Notes: generated from the sequence alone by a model not told the origin. 64,000 nt of DNA from Cryptomeria japonica (GCF_030272615.1 NC_081413.1:717857867-717921866); one strand, 5' to 3'; shown: positions 35,903 to 49,399, numbered from the stretch's first letter. A program made the numbers and translations.

Positions 35903-38510
35903 TAGTTATATGTTGAAAAGCCACGATGCTTGTTGACAATGTATACCCTCATATAAATGAGGGAACTTTTGTAACAATAAGGATCATTAGAGAAGAAGTA
36001 GAATATAGCCTCAGGCTTACTATTGTACCATTTTGCGAACATACATAATATAATCAGTCATCTTTCCTTTGTGTATATGTTGTGGATTACTGCATCTTTC
36101 TATAGGCAATTGCTTGTGATATTATCTAAAGGAGATAAGGTTACTTGCATTCTTCTAGTAAAACTTTGTGTTTCATATTTTGGATTTAAATAAAAGATTT
36201 ACTTGTGAATATAGTTTTGTATATAGTGCGCCTGCATATTATCTCAACCATGGTGCACCTACATATGTATATAGTTTTGTTTATAGGTGGAAAGCTTGAG
36301 GTTCAATGTCAAACTTGGTTTCTCTAATACCATATGTAATATTCCATTAATTCTATACTTAAAGAAAATAAATTGTGATCTATATTAAGATAAAAAATTG
36401 AGCATTTCAAAATAAAACATAACTACTTCAGTTGAAGGAGAAAACTAACTAAATGTTCTTCAACATAATAAGAATCTAACTAATTTATCTAAAAGGAAGG
36501 TAATCTTTTAATGATAAAAAACATTGAACAAATATTATTAAGCTAATCAATATGAGAAAGGAATTCAAATGGCCAGTTTCATCACTTAGATAAAGCATCA
36601 CCATCTTGGCCAAGGTTTTAACATTGCAAGCACCAATGCATTGTTAGTGTTCACCTCCCTTGCTTGACTTGTACATCCAATTCTTGAGCTCAACAAACTC
36701 ACTAGTTACCAACCATCTAAACAAGCCATCTGCTTAATGTGTACTAACAATAATGGTTATTAATGACCATCATATGATAAATAGCATACACTTGAGCCAA
36801 CTAACTCACTGGTTTACTAACCAACTATCTCGCGAACTACTTAATTTCTACTAAGTATAACGGTCATAAATGACCATCATAAGATAATTAACATACACTT
36901 GAGTCAGTTGATTCATTCACTATAGAACTTCTAGGTTTAGCTGATCCAATTCGTTACATAACAGTCTCATGTCTACTGACATTAACAGTTTACAAGGACC
37001 TTCATGGGATTGTGACATAACCTAACAAGCCAACTACTACAAATCCCCTATCTCTAACAAGCTTCAACTATCATTGTGGAATTAAACCTAATACAACATT
37101 GGTTCCCTTATTTAGCTAAATTAACACATCATATTATGACTCAACAAAAAATACGGTTCTAATATATTTTTTTGTCTTTCTATATTCCCAAAAGTATGCA
37201 TCTAATTGATGATAAGAATCCTTCTTCAGGTCTTGCAACCATGGAGACTGGTTATAATCTGATTATAACCATCCTATAAGATAGAAACCATCCTAGGAGC
37301 CTCCAATATATCAAAAGTTGAGAAAGTAGCAAGCTTACTGTACAAAGACAGTGATCACTATAAAGTTGCAGTCAAGTTCAAAGCATTGATTTGTGGGAAC
37401 AAAGGGTTTCATATGGGGATAGAGTAGTCTCATGAAATATCATGAAATTCATAATCATAATCTAAAGAGTAGTCAAGCCTTCAAGATAGATTGGTGATAG
37501 TGCAGTCATTCATTAATTGTTTTGGACATTTCAAGCTATGTTTTCCTAATAGATGGTCAAGCATAGAACAACAACACTCAGAAAATATAGTCTAGAGAGA
37601 TTGCAGTCTATAGTAAAGCCAGTAGGAAGTCATACCAAATAAAATGACAGTAATCAAGTCTACTGAGTGAAAAAAAGCAGGGTATAAGTTTCTAAAAGGT
37701 GTTTTCAAACCTTAACAACAAATAACACGTTATTGTTGCAACATTGTCAAAACTTGACAAGAACAACACCTTATAACCTCAAGAGGTATAGCAGTCATAG
37801 GGAAACTCATGTCAAATGTGCAACTCAATACAATAAATAATATTAGTTTGTAGCCCTATAGCATCATAATGCAGTCCTTGACCAAGTATTCATACAAGAA
37901 ACATCTAGTTCTATTAAGGCACAAGCATCAAAGTTAGAGGTTATGACAACTAGTCAAAAACATCAAGTACAAAAAGGTTAGTCTCCATCACTAGAACACA
38001 ATTAGCAACATGCATTAGGAATTTTCCTCCTTACAAATACATTAAAAAGGTATTATCAAAGCTACAACCACAATTCAAAAAGGAAGCTTACAAAGATAGG
38101 ACAAAGCTAGGCACAGTCATAAGTCAAGGCAAATACATAGTTGAAACTTAGTCCAAAATAGTGAAGAAGTGCAACAAATGACATGAGAATTCTAAAGAAG
38201 TATTATAACAATCATGAGTCAAGGATTAATGAAGAGATTTTTTGCATCCATCATACAATCTCAAACACACTTTTTACCATTCTCTTGGTGATTGTGCCCA
38301 ATTGTGTATGTCTTACTTATGTATGAAAATGGCATTTTGCAGCTTTCCATCAACGATGTATCTGAGATGTCTTTGATTTAGATATGGCATGAGCTTAGTC
38401 GTAGAGTGAGACTAGGGAGTTGGACCATCTCAACCATGGTTCGCCTGCATATATATATAGTTTTGTGTATTCATTAAAGATTTTCATTTAATTTTAATCA
38501 ACTAAAGAGC
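35903..38510. other. Non-coding region with a long-range direct repeat
   Basis: I see no gene. CATATAAATGAGGG (about 35,950) is TATA-like and AATAAAAG (about 36,190) could be a polyadenylation signal after copy B. A block reading CTCAACCATGGTGCACCT followed by ACATATGTATATAG at about 36,244 recurs as CTCAACCATGGTTCGCCT..ATATATATAG at about 38,429, about 2.19 kb apart in the same orientation. Part of the block also occurs at about 36,205-36,240. Confidence 0.5.
36321..36345 (-). mobile_element. Possible LTR edge and primer binding site relic (minus strand)
   Basis: TCTCTAATACCATATGTAATATTCC reads, on the minus strand, as an LTR end ...ATTACA, two bases, then TGGTATTAGAG, which resembles the Met-tRNA primer site TGGTATCAGAG. 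If real, an LTR extends rightward from 36,335. I could not find its other end, so this is weak. Confidence 0.3.
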
Positions 38511-38612
38511 AATATTCATGACTTACAAGTAATAAAAAAACTTACAAGGATGAGGCATATTCATTACATAGAAGTAATAAAAAAGCTTACAAGGATGAGA
38601 CATATTCATAAC
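38511..38612 (+). repeat. Short tandem repeat, ~45 bp unit, about 2.3 copies
   Basis: Units contain ATATTCAT, (A)GTAATAAAAAA and CTTACAAGGATGAG in the same order. The array lies just left of the CACTA transposase genes and could be part of its subterminal repeats, but no terminal inverted repeat was found beside it. Confidence 0.55.
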
Positions 38613-39177
38613 TTTTGTAGTCCTACCTTGGATATCAACACTAGAAGCAACTCATATTGTTCATGTATAGACAAGACAATATGGGAGTTCATTATACCCA
38701 ACAACTTGTGGTGTTGTTGTTCGTGTTGGCTCTGTTGGACCCTGCAATTAAGATTCAATATACATTATTCAATAAGTTTAACTGTGCAACATAATGAAAT
38801 ATTGAAAAGTGTGTTACCTTGTTGAGCTTTGCTTGGTTTCGAGAATAGTTTAATATTCTCTACTTAACAGGGCCAACCATGTGAAGGTGGAAGCTCATTT
38901 GGCCCCTCCCCCCCCTTAACATCACTCTAAATTCCCCGTTAACATCTTATAACATTCATTCATTCATTTATTATTTCTACCATTAATAAAATATAGAATT
39001 CATTCATTAATATCACATAACATTCATTAACACATAACATTGATTAACATTAATTAACACACAACATTCATCAATATTAATTAACACATATCATCCATAA
39101 CCATTAATTAACACATAAATACATTCACTAACACATAAAAATCAGTCATTATCAAGTAAGTTAGATTACAGTCATTT

Positions 39178-42100
39178 CTTTCTTTGTTTTTTCTTTGAAT
39201 CTATGAAAAGACTAAGTGGAACATCGGTTTCTTCATCATTTCCCCCCTCTGCAGATTTTCCGCCAACTACTCGTGATCTCAATGTATGCCTAGTCCTATA
39301 CTGAGGACGAGGACACTGAAGCAAAGGGGGATCCTTTGCAATAACAAAGAAATGGGTTAAATTAAAAAAAATAAATTATTATTGTTACAAGTATTTCATT
39401 AATTTAGAGAACATAATTGTTGTGCTCTTTACCTGATGGGGCCACATCATTTTGTGTAGCCTCAACCTCAACATGTTGAACACCCTCTAGATCATCTGGA
39501 GTGGAAATACTAAAGGTTACATTAATGCTTAAAACCAATTGCAATTATATTTGTTTAAAGCAATAATAGTGGTCCTCTTTACTTGAGTGGGGAACATCAC
39601 GTTCTTGAGGTTGTGTACCCAGATCATGCTCCACGTGCTCACCACCGACTACATGCTCTTAAATATTAACAAAAAAGGTTACATTAATTACTACTCTAAT
39701 TACAAATTAAGATGTTTAATTATATTAATAGCTAAATAAATAAATTTGAATAGCAAATTAATACCTCCACTACTGGGATGCACATTCGGACCTTCATGTG
39801 CAGGTGGTGTTTCACAATTAGCAGGATGCATTCCAATGACATGCACATTGTTATCATTGCTTGCTTATTTAAAACAAATATAGTCACTTTATGTTGGAAC
39901 TCAACATCAATTAGATTATTGGTAAAGTATTCAATTTGAAATAACTTCCATTTAGCATATTTACCTGTGTGACAGATGCACTCGAATGTTGTGTATGCCC
40001 ACTCAATTCTCATAGCTGATCAGTCGCAACTGAATAGCCTTGCTGGTAGGAAATTCTCTTGTCATCTTATGTGGGTGCTCTATTGAATTCAGAGCCCTAC
40101 ATTTTTGCTTGGTACCGTGAATTTGCTTACATTGTTTGATAAAAAAAAAATGTTTGCAATTTATTAATATTTTGATGCAATATTTCATTTACATGAGATA
40201 CTTACAATTCATGTATCGAGTTTCATGTAACCACCAGAGTCGAGTTTGTGTTGCCCGTGCTTTTCTTGCCCTGCCTTGGTTGCCTTTGACGTGTCACTCA
40301 ATCTATAAAAAGTTTGAAATATGTTAGATTATATAAATATAAAGAGTAATTAATTAGTACATAATTACATTCTTAATAGTATCCCGTACCTTCTTTTGGT
40401 GTCTAGTGGTGTATTTCCTTTTTGCCTTTCAATTCTCTCCTTGGCATCCAAAATTAGGTCCTTCCACTCCCTCTCTGGAATCATGGGGGGACACTCATAC
40501 TTTAGGTTCCTCTCCAAATGGGTCCTACATTGGTCTCTCATATACTTTAGATATGTGCCAACTTTTTCAAGGAGCTTGGTTTTGTCAAAGGTGCCATTTC
40601 CAAACCACTCAACCATTTGGTTTGTCATTTCATCTTTTAACCTTTTTTCTTGGTCATTCCACCTTTTAAAGAAAAAACAAACCTGTTAGATTTAGAAATG
40701 AACTGAAGGTACATTTATTACACTTCAAGAAATGGATCAAAGGAAAACTATTCTAGCAATGATATGAAATCAAAAGTGGATTAGGGTTAGTTCACATATG
40801 ATGTACCACCTTTTACGTATGGTGGGCCCAAATATCTGCAATGCAATGTCACTAAGATGTTTATAGAAAATATCATTGCCTACAAAAAATTCATGGGATC
40901 ATTAGTCCAAAACAAGTGATCATAAAGTAAATTACAATTAGAGTATATACAATAATAATTTTAAAGTACCTGGAACCTTTTGTATCTTTAAGGGAAGCAT
41001 TTCTTTGTTGCTCACCACCAATGTGGCCTACAACGTTCCTGTACTAGCAATACGAGAAGATCCAGGAAATGATGGTATGTTATTAGCAGTAGTCGCCTCT
41101 GGCACATCCTCATGTGCATCTCCTCCTACAAAAAATGAATCCACTATGAAATGGCATTAGAATTCAAGAAAGAACGCTTGAAGGGAAATAAACACATGAC
41201 AAAAGATAGAGCAAAAGAGGGATCTACCAACAATGGGCGGGCCAATATGACATGCACTAGAGGATGTTTGCATGCTATGTGTTGCCGACATTGCAGTTGG
41301 CAATATAGGTGAGGGTGACCTCTGACGAGGCGGCGATGGCATTTGCATAGTAACATTGACATCACCTAAAGAATAATACATTAAATATATCAAACATTAA
41401 ATATATGAAAAGTGCAAGAATTGTAAACAAGGATGAACCTTTATTTTGAAAATTGACAGTATCAAGTATGATGTGTTTTGGGTACTCAGAGTGATAAGCC
41501 AAGCAAGTGATAATACAAGAAAATCATCATCGCCTAAAGATCCTACAACACCTTGATCATGGGAATGACTTTCATGAGGGCGGATAAATTGTTGTAAAAA
41601 CAATACATACATATTTTAGTTAATGACATAAAAGAGAATAAAATATAAACCATTATTGAACTTTTGTTATAATTAAAGCTTTCATTACTGCTTACTTGCA
41701 AGTTTTCTACTGTCTTAAACAATAATTCCACCCTCTGTCGTATCTCATCAGTGGTAGGATGCATGGCTGCCAAAGCAACAATCTCTTTTCTAATTTTTAA
41801 AGAGGAATTTTAAAGAATTTCACAAGATCTGTGGGATCTTCAAGGTCATCATTGCTTAACCCTAATAATTCCACATCCCTAGAAAGGTGCTCAGGTACTG
41901 TAACTCCATTTCCCTTTCCTTGAATATCCGTATGTGTCAAGAATATCATTAACAATTACAAAATTAGTATAAATCACTAAAAAAAAGAACATAATAATGT
42001 AACAGTTTGCTTCTATCTAATTTGTACAATTACAATGAGGTTTACCTCCTTAGTAGAAGTGTCGCAAGCTACATCTCTATCTGCGATATGTGATGGATCC

Positions 42101-42358
42101 ATGTCGTCTTGTGACAAAGAAAAAATATAAAAAACGTTAGCAAAATTACAAAGTACACAACATGAACAACATGAACTTTGTAGACAAAAAGAGTATTAAA
42201 TAATAAAAAGATGTTGTCATCAAAATCATTGTAATTTTTTTAATTCCTTACCTTTACTTTATGTAGACTATACAGGATCCTCAACTAAATGGTTGACGAT
42301 GTCTGTAGTCAACGACCTGATCCCACCAAGGGTGACAGCATCACACAGGGACTATACC
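39178..42358 (-). pseudogene. TnpA-like second gene of the CACTA element (multi-exon)
   Basis: Reading leftward, short exon-like blocks are separated by AT-rich introns. One starts MDPSHIADRDVACD at 42,103. A block GNGVTVPEHLSRDVELLGL lies at about 41,915-41,800. EIVALAAMHPTTDEIRQRVELL (41,790-41,700) ends at a GTAAGC donor. FGNGTFDKTKLLEKVGTYLKY to ECPPMIPEREWKDLI (40,600-40,440) resembles the plant Ptta/En/Spm transposase family (PF03004 type). A Lys-rich C-terminus ends SKKKQRKK at 39,178. A block at 42,265-42,358 (VTLGGIRSLTTDIVNHL) ends in a stop and may be an upstream exon. Exon boundaries are inferred from codon content and GT/AG words. TnpA-type proteins bind subterminal repeats during excision. 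Confidence 0.65.
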
Positions 42359-42899
42359 TGAAATCAACAACATCAATTGAGCATCATAAGCATTAATACA
42401 TTTGTAAGTTGATAAACAATAAATACATACATATCATAAGCATCAGAAGCATCACATTGTGTGTCATCATATATGTAATTGAGCATCACAATTAGCATCA
42501 CATATCATGTGCCATCATAAACATGTATTCCATCACATATGTATCATAAATCACGATTCATCACATAGGTAATAAACAATCCACATTCTATAAATAAACA
42601 CAAAGTTCAAAAAATGTCACATGCATCATCATAAACATGTGATCCATCACATATGTATTTTAAATCAACATCCATCACATAGCTAATAAACAATCGAATT
42701 TCCATAAATAAACACAGTTTAAAAATTGTCACATAAATAGTCACTCTCCCTATCTCCATCTCTATATTAAAAGGTGCATCATGAATTAATTATGTAATGG
42801 CATTAGAATTCAAAACATAATGAATTAATTATGTAAAAAAAATTCTATCAAGAAGTCAATATTAAATAGATAATATACTAGTCGCATACCTCATACATT

Positions 42900-42927
42900 T
42901 CATTCTTCATCATCATGAACATCAAGG

Positions 42928-43010
<83 letters not shown>

Positions 43011-43028
43011 TTCATCTTCATCTTCATC

Positions 43029-43059
<31 letters not shown>

Positions 43060-46000
43060 ACATCTTTGCCATCATCATCATCATCATCATCATCAACAGC
43101 TTTTCCATCACCATCACCATCACCATCACCATCACCATCACCATCACCATCATCACCTTCTTCTTCTTGTTCTTCTTCATCGTCATTGAGAAACTGTTGA
43201 TCCTGATCATCATCCACTTCATCTTCTACTTCTTTGGTATCTTCTTCTTCCATCACATTATACTTTATCGGCCTTCCTCTTGGATCATGTCTAACAACAT
43301 ATGACCAACCCGGTTTATGTGGAACCTCTGAGTAAAATACTTACTCACATTGGCTTGGAAAAACATAGGGCTCATCCCCAACTAGTTCAAATGACCTTGT
43401 ATTTAGCATTATAAAACCATTATCATGTTCAATAACAGTTCTATCAGGATCATTTTTATTCAATTGTAGCCTACACCATTTGACGACGAACAAAACTAAT
43501 TTGAAGGAATTAAAGTCACACTCAAGTATATCATCCAAAATTCCATAGTATCGATTTTAAGACTTTTGATGATGAATTTCATTTCTCGATGAAATATTTG
43601 TCACCTCAAAGACTGTAGTGATGCTAGAATCACAAGTTTTCTTCATGTCATCCAACTTTTTAATGTGAAATTTATGACCATTGCAGCACATAGCGTTGTG
43701 GTATTTGACCTACGATATGTCAAACATGTAAAATTTATTGCATTGTGAGTTGATAAACATATGGGTGATTAATAAATTTATACGTACCTATTTATCTCTT
43801 AAACCATATGCTAAATCAATTTCCCCTTGCGTAACATTGGAATCTCCATTACGATGTGCTTCTTTAACCAATGAAGCCACAGCTTCCCATGTTAACATGC
43901 ATCGAGAATGTTGACAACGTTCAATCCATACCATCATTGAATCAAGATTGTTTGCAATATACAAATGTAGTGCATCCCACTCTCGACCAACTGTACAAAA
44001 AATAAATAGACATCTTACAATCGATTTATTTTGAAGATTAAGAATTAATTAACTACAATAACATCTTATAATTACCTCTCACTTTCCTCAATCTACCTTT
44101 CCCCGTCAAGTACTCCCCTTCAAATTTGTTAATGGTGTTGGGATCCCAAATGTGATCCATGTGGATCTTTGCTACAAACTTAGGACGATATTCAGAAATG
44201 TACACCATAGTCTGGTATACCATATATCCCTCCACCATAGAACCCTCAGGATGTGCTCTTTGTCGAGCCAAAGCCTTAAAAAATTTCAAGTGTCTCTCAA
44301 CCATCCACATTGACCTAGTGTGTACAGGTCCACACAATGCAATCTCCTCAACTTGGTGTATGAGGTAGTGTTCTTGTGCATTGAAAAAAGATGGATTTTA
44401 TATCATCTTTATGGATTTCTTTACATGACAACCACCTACAAGGTATTCAAGATGCAAAAAAATATATTACATAAGAAGTAAAACAAATCGCAAATATAAT
44501 ATCTATACAACGAACTAAACAAATATCACTACTTACTTCATGTATTTTCCAAGATCATATATGACTTGCTTGACATTATTGTTGAAGTCGTCTGGGAGAG
44601 ATAGAGGTAGAACGTACTCCAACAATTATAAATTATCTTTTCATTTTTTTGTAACATAATGAAAAGTACACGTACGCGCAGTACTTAAATACATACTAAA
44701 AACACAAGAACATGAATTACCTTAATGAAGGTATGCCAATCATGCGTTTTCATCCCTGGCCCAAATTCACTTTTCTTTGATATGAGATTGTTTATGTTTG
44801 CAGCAAATCCTATGGGAAATTGAATTTTTTGTATGACTTCTTTTATAGCATTGCTTTGCTGGTTCGTTAATAACCAAGGAAGCTCACTTATATTAATCTG
44901 GTCTCCATGGCTATTTGATTGAATGACATTTATCATTGCATGATTGGAATCCTGAATGTCACTACATATTTTGATAATTTTTTCTTTGTCACACCTTCCT
45001 TCTAGTATTTTCCATACTGTCTCTGTTATATTCTTTCCAATATGCATACTATCAAACAAATGAACAATTTGTAACTTCTCATAGTAGGGCAACCTACTAA
45101 ATTATCGGGGATAACTTTTTATTCCCTTAGGAAGGTGGTCATTTATGCCTTCACGACCTTCATGATCATCAATCACATCATCTGTAAACAAAACAAAATA
45201 GAAAAGATGTTTTATGACAAACCAATAGATGGAATGCCATTACCTTGATGATTAATTCTATTATATTCCAACTTCCACAGGTGAGGTGTCATTCTTCATG
45301 GATTTGATGTATTCTCTTCTTTCCCATTGAAAAGATGTTTTTTAGTATTTTGATACTTATGATTTTTGTGGAGAAAGTGCCTATACTCATCAAACACCTG
45401 CTTTCCTAAACTTTTTGAATGACTAGATTTCATCTTTGGACCACAAAAAGGACATGCAAATTTTCCCTTTGTTTGAAGACCTACAAGATAATGTATAATT
45501 GGATTAAATATGATAATTTTTTGAATTATAATGTTCATGCACAACTTAAACACTATAACATACCACAAAAATGTGTTAGCCCCAGGGCATCGTGTATTGT
45601 CCATAGAAGCATCGCATGGAATTGAAATTGTCTTTGTCTTATTGGTCTAGAGATGTCATACATAGTGACACCATTCCATAAATCCAACAACTCGTCGATA
45701 AGAGGCTCGATATATACATTCATATCTTTAACTTGGTACTTACCTAATCGAATGAACAAAAACATTACATAATTATTATGACCATTTTATTGCAATATTT
45801 ATAATTAAATTTAGATGACTATATTTAAATGATAAAATACCTGGAACAATCATTGCCAACATTATGTGATCCCTCTTTATTGACATCCATGGAGGAATGT
45901 TATTGTTTATAACAAAAACAGGCCACACCGAGTAAATAGATCTCATCTCTCCAAATGGATTGACACCGTCCACTGCCAATGAAAGCCTGAGATTATGAGG

Positions 46001-47153
46001 TTCTTCTTTAAAGTGTGGCCACTTTTCCTCTATGTCCATAAATGTTGAACCATCCACAGGCATTCAAATAATGTCATCTCGACTTCTATTGCATACATGT
46101 TAATCCATAAATTGTGCCAAGCTAGTGCACTTGAATAATCGTTGCATACGTGGAATAATGGGAATATAGCGAAGAACCTTGCGAGGAACCCTTTTTTTTA
46201 TTTGATCTATTCGATATCTACTGATATGACATTCAGGGAATTTAGTTTGAAATTCATGTTGTTTGTGATATATAATATGATCATTGGGACAAGCATCTAT
46301 TGCTTCATACTCCATTCCAATATCTTTCATAATGACAGATAATTCTCGGTATGAGTGAGGTAGAATATTTGATGGTGGTAACAAAAACTCACCTATCAAT
46401 CTACAGTGAAAAAATATAATTTGTTATAATAAAGAATATTAATGGTACAACATGATTCACCATTTATTATGACATATATGACATACCTTAACATACATGA
46501 AATTGTTATGTTGGATAAACCATTCATAACCTTCAAGTTCACCAACAACAATACAACTAAGAGAAGAGTTGTCTGTGAGCCTTCGTAAAGGGCCTCAAAT
46601 GCCTTATCAAGTAGAGGGACATCATGAACAACATCAAGGTCATCTTCATCATCATGATCAGATGCATGAGTACTAAATGAGTCATGGATCAATGTATTTG
46701 TACCATCATCTTCAATTGTGTTTTCTGGCTCATGATCGTCATCTTCCATGGGATCATTATCTTTAGCTTTGATATTCACACCTCCATGTTCATCCACATT
46801 CTTAAGGTTGTGTTGATCCATACCATGTGCTCTGGGATGCTCGAGCTATATAAAATTGATAAGCATAAATAAACTGTGATCATGATCTCATCATCACGTG
46901 ATTTATTATGTATATAAATTGTCAAAACGATATAATGAAAAACTTACCAATGGATGATAATCATGTCCGCCTTCAACGTGACCATGCAGCCTACAATGTT
47001 TCTTTGTTGTTTTGATTAGAAGTCTTCTAGTCTTTAACCCCTTACAAATTTTGCACGAACAATAACATTTTCCATCACCTTTTCTTTTCAAGTTAGACCA
47101 CAATCTAGCAATTGTCTCCTTATTTTATTGTTCATTGATATTGTTTGACATGG
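42900..47153 (-). pseudogene. TNP2-type CACTA transposase (multi-exon, damaged)
   Basis: The ATG at 47,153 begins MSNNINEQ and meets a TAA. The transposase-associated zinc-like domain follows (CYCSCKICKG, then HCRLHGHVEGGHDYHPL, 47,050-46,945) and ends at a GTAAGT donor. An acidic exon lies at 46,850-46,600. The tnp2 core spans about 46,340-44,690: KVLRYIPIIPRMQRLF, LSLAVDGVNPFGEMRSIYSVWPV, NVYIEPLIDELLDLWNGV, TKGKFACPFCG and YYEKLQIVHLFDSMH. DUF4218 is at 44,337-44,053 (HPEGSMVEGYMVYQ) and DUF4216 at about 43,560-43,265 (GFIMLNTRSFELVGDEPYVF, then RGRPIKYNV). The C-terminus runs into a long poly-Asp tail and stops at 42,900. Internal stops (for example after LAQFMD near 46,100) indicate inactivity. 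The enzyme would cut and paste the element in the nucleus. Confidence 0.88.
42928..43157. repeat. ATC/GAT trinucleotide microsatellite inside the transposase C-terminus
   Basis: About 230 bp of (ATC)n on the plus strand is interrupted in an ordered way by hexamer blocks TTCATC and CCATCA. On the minus strand it reads in frame as a long Asp run, an Asp-Glu alternation, further Asp runs and a Gly-Asp alternation, within the DUF4216 gene. The frame is open across the whole array. Confidence 0.95.
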
Positions 47154-47530
47154 TCTTTCTTCATAGGCAAGAAAATATAAATTATCATCATTGAACAAAG
47201 AATCTTATTGAATTTAGATTTCTAGTTTGCTTATGGTACATCACACAATATGGAAAACAAGAAATACTCAATAAATAACAGGATTCATTGATCTAGTATT
47301 ATCACAATCTGCACTTGGTCTTCAATATTTTCTCCTCCTAACACTGTTTATCCATTACCTATCAAGTACAAAACTCTAAAACCCATGGCTATTAAAATAC
47401 ATAAGACAACATTGTAGCATCTTATAATCATCTATTATTAAACCAAAGCACTTGGGAGTGATTCTTTTGTTTGTCACAGTCCAGGAAAACGGTGTCTACT
47501 GGAGCCTTGAATAACTGACTAGAAAGATTT

Positions 47531-49350
47531 TTAATTCCTTTTCTTTTTCCTTCTGATTTTTTCATTGTCACTTCCATCCTCTGAGTCAGATGCCCTCGCC
47601 CTTTTCTTTCTTCTTGTTTTTTCATACTCATTATCATGCATTGAATTATTTTTCTTTCTTGGTGACTCCTTACTGCTCTCACTGTCAGTTTCACTCTCAG
47701 AATCTGAGTTTGATGTATTAAATCTGATGAACCTGATGAACTAGAAGAATCATCATTAGAAGTAGATTCATTTGACTTGGGAATAGACTTTTGCTATTGC
47801 ATTACAAGCCTTGGCATATTCTTCAAATACTCACGTAAACTCTCAGTGATACCACCAAGACCAATAGAAGTAAAGAAATTGATAGCAAACCGTGAATTTT
47901 TGGGATTGTCCTTTGGAGAAATTGAATCAAAAGACTCCTGCATTGTTGGATCGTTCAACCTTCCATTAAGAAACAATATACCAAGCCACTCTGCCAGCTC
48001 CTGCAAGAGAATCTTTATAAAAATATGGGAAGAGGAAGTAGTATCTTCCTCTATCTCACGTATATAAGCAAGATAATGCCATGGAAGAGCATCTATGCCA
48101 AGTAAGTGGGCAAAAAACTTTGCAACATTACGTAGTTTATTTGTTTCCAGTCTGTGTATCATAGAATACTGTTGTACAAAACACTTATCAAAACATTCCT
48201 CATAAATTTTATTGATCATACAGAATTTTTGCCCAAGAAGACCATAATAATGAAGGTAAGTTCTCTCTTGACTAGGTTCAAGCTTGATCTTTAGTAGCTT
48301 ATGACTAGCTTCCTCAAAATCAACACTTGACATGATTGTTAAATAAATTGTACGTCTTAAATTGACCAAGTTTGTCTCTGTCTCATTCTATATTCTCAGT
48401 GCTTCCTCACCTTCCTCTTCATCATCATCATCATCTGAATCATCACCTGAATCATTCTCCCCTTTTGCTTCATCTGAAGAAGCATCTCCAAGGATATCTT
48501 TCTTCAATTTTTCATAGGTTGCCTCATGCTCTAAGAAATCAGGATCTGGCTTGAAAATATCCAAACTAGCTTCATGATCAAGTTCATCTTCTAGGAAAAC
48601 TTCATGTGTTAACTGATCTGGACGCATAGCTGGATGATCCTCGAACTTAGCTTTGCAAAATGAAAAAAGGCCTTCGATTAAAAACTGTACTCGTTTGTCA
48701 ATTTCCCCCTCATGGATAATACCTCTAAATCTTTCAAAAATCCCATAGAGACCTTTGGGTGAAAGGTCTTGCAACAAAGAACCACATTCTTTCACGAACC
48801 CAACAACAACCTCTACACTCTCATCTGTGGGGTTCTCTAGTAAAAGGGTGAGAAGTTCCAAGGCAATGATCTCATGTGCAAATTGTTGATTCACTAAATG
48901 AGCTATGAATTTGGCTGCTGCTATCAACATGTGCTTGTCATTGAGTTTGTATGCCCTCTTAAGCTGCAAAATAATTCTTCACAAAAGAAGATTGCCAACT
49001 TTAGGAAACTTGGTATTTACCATAGCAACCAACGCAACAAAAACATCTATAAATCCAGGGGATGCCATTTGGGATTTCATACAAGACCTACAAAATAGAC
49101 CCCTCCCATGGATGAGATTCTCTACAAACAACTTTGGAATGATGTTCTTGATGTTAGATGCATTTACCTTGTTTACTAACCCATTGATACTCTTCCAAAG
49201 GTCATCCCATGTCATGCGCTGGTATTCCACATTGCTCTTGTCTTCCACATCTTTCATCATTTGAGCCAACTTAAATGGGGGAATGTAAACACCCCCACTT
49301 CTTCCAACACCCTTCTAAGCTCCTCTTATAGCACCTTCGTCATTCCCATT
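47531..49350 (-). pseudogene. CWC22: CWC22 splicing-factor pseudogene, intronless and 5'-truncated
   Basis: CWC22 is a spliceosome protein that helps load eIF4A3 for exon-junction complex assembly. The MIF4G domain begins at GGVYIPPFKLAQMMKDVEDKS (about 49,295) and includes KSQMASPGF and FIAHLVNQQFAHEIIALEL. The acidic linker is at about 48,500-48,390. The MA3 domain includes [40 protein letters not shown] and [21 protein letters not shown] Ser/Arg/Lys-rich tail ends at about 47,531. The frame is uninterrupted by indels for about 500 codons, but stops lie at 49,317, 48,978, 48,390 and 47,796 (two are Gln CAG to TAG); one indel near 47,715 shifts the tail. The usual N-terminal RS-rich region is not seen. 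No introns interrupt it, which suggests a retrocopy, but I cannot state the parent gene's intron content. Confidence 0.9.
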
Positions 49351-49399
49351 CTGAGATGGAGTAGACACAACACCAAAAGTTTTCACTTACACTGCCTCT

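Larger units (their letters stand above)
39178..47153 (-). mobile_element. CACTA (En/Spm) DNA transposon, coding portion
   Basis: Two genes in the order TNP2-like then TnpA-like, both on the minus strand, are diagnostic of plant CACTA elements. The coordinates cover only the recognisable coding part. Terminal CACTA repeats were not found as a matched pair. A candidate right end, whose complement begins CACTACTAACAAAACCGAG, lies at about 50,907-50,925; if true, the CWC22 pieces would be inside the transposon. Confidence 0.85.

Noticed and set aside
38925-39145. TTAACAC/CATTAACA repeats as a telomere-like array
   Set aside because: The unit is irregular and is not the plant telomere repeat TTTAGGG; it looks like intron or subterminal low-complexity sequence of the CACTA element.
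42416-42760. CATCACATAT-rich stretch as a possible CRISPR-like or satellite array
   Set aside because: Words such as CATCACAT and ATAAACA recur irregularly, with no constant repeat or spacer length; AT-rich low complexity.
42915-43304. Plus-strand poly-Ile ORF across the microsatellite
   Set aside because: It is the complement of the GAT repeat. The minus-strand Asp-rich frame continues real DUF4216 sequence; the plus-strand frame has no other support.
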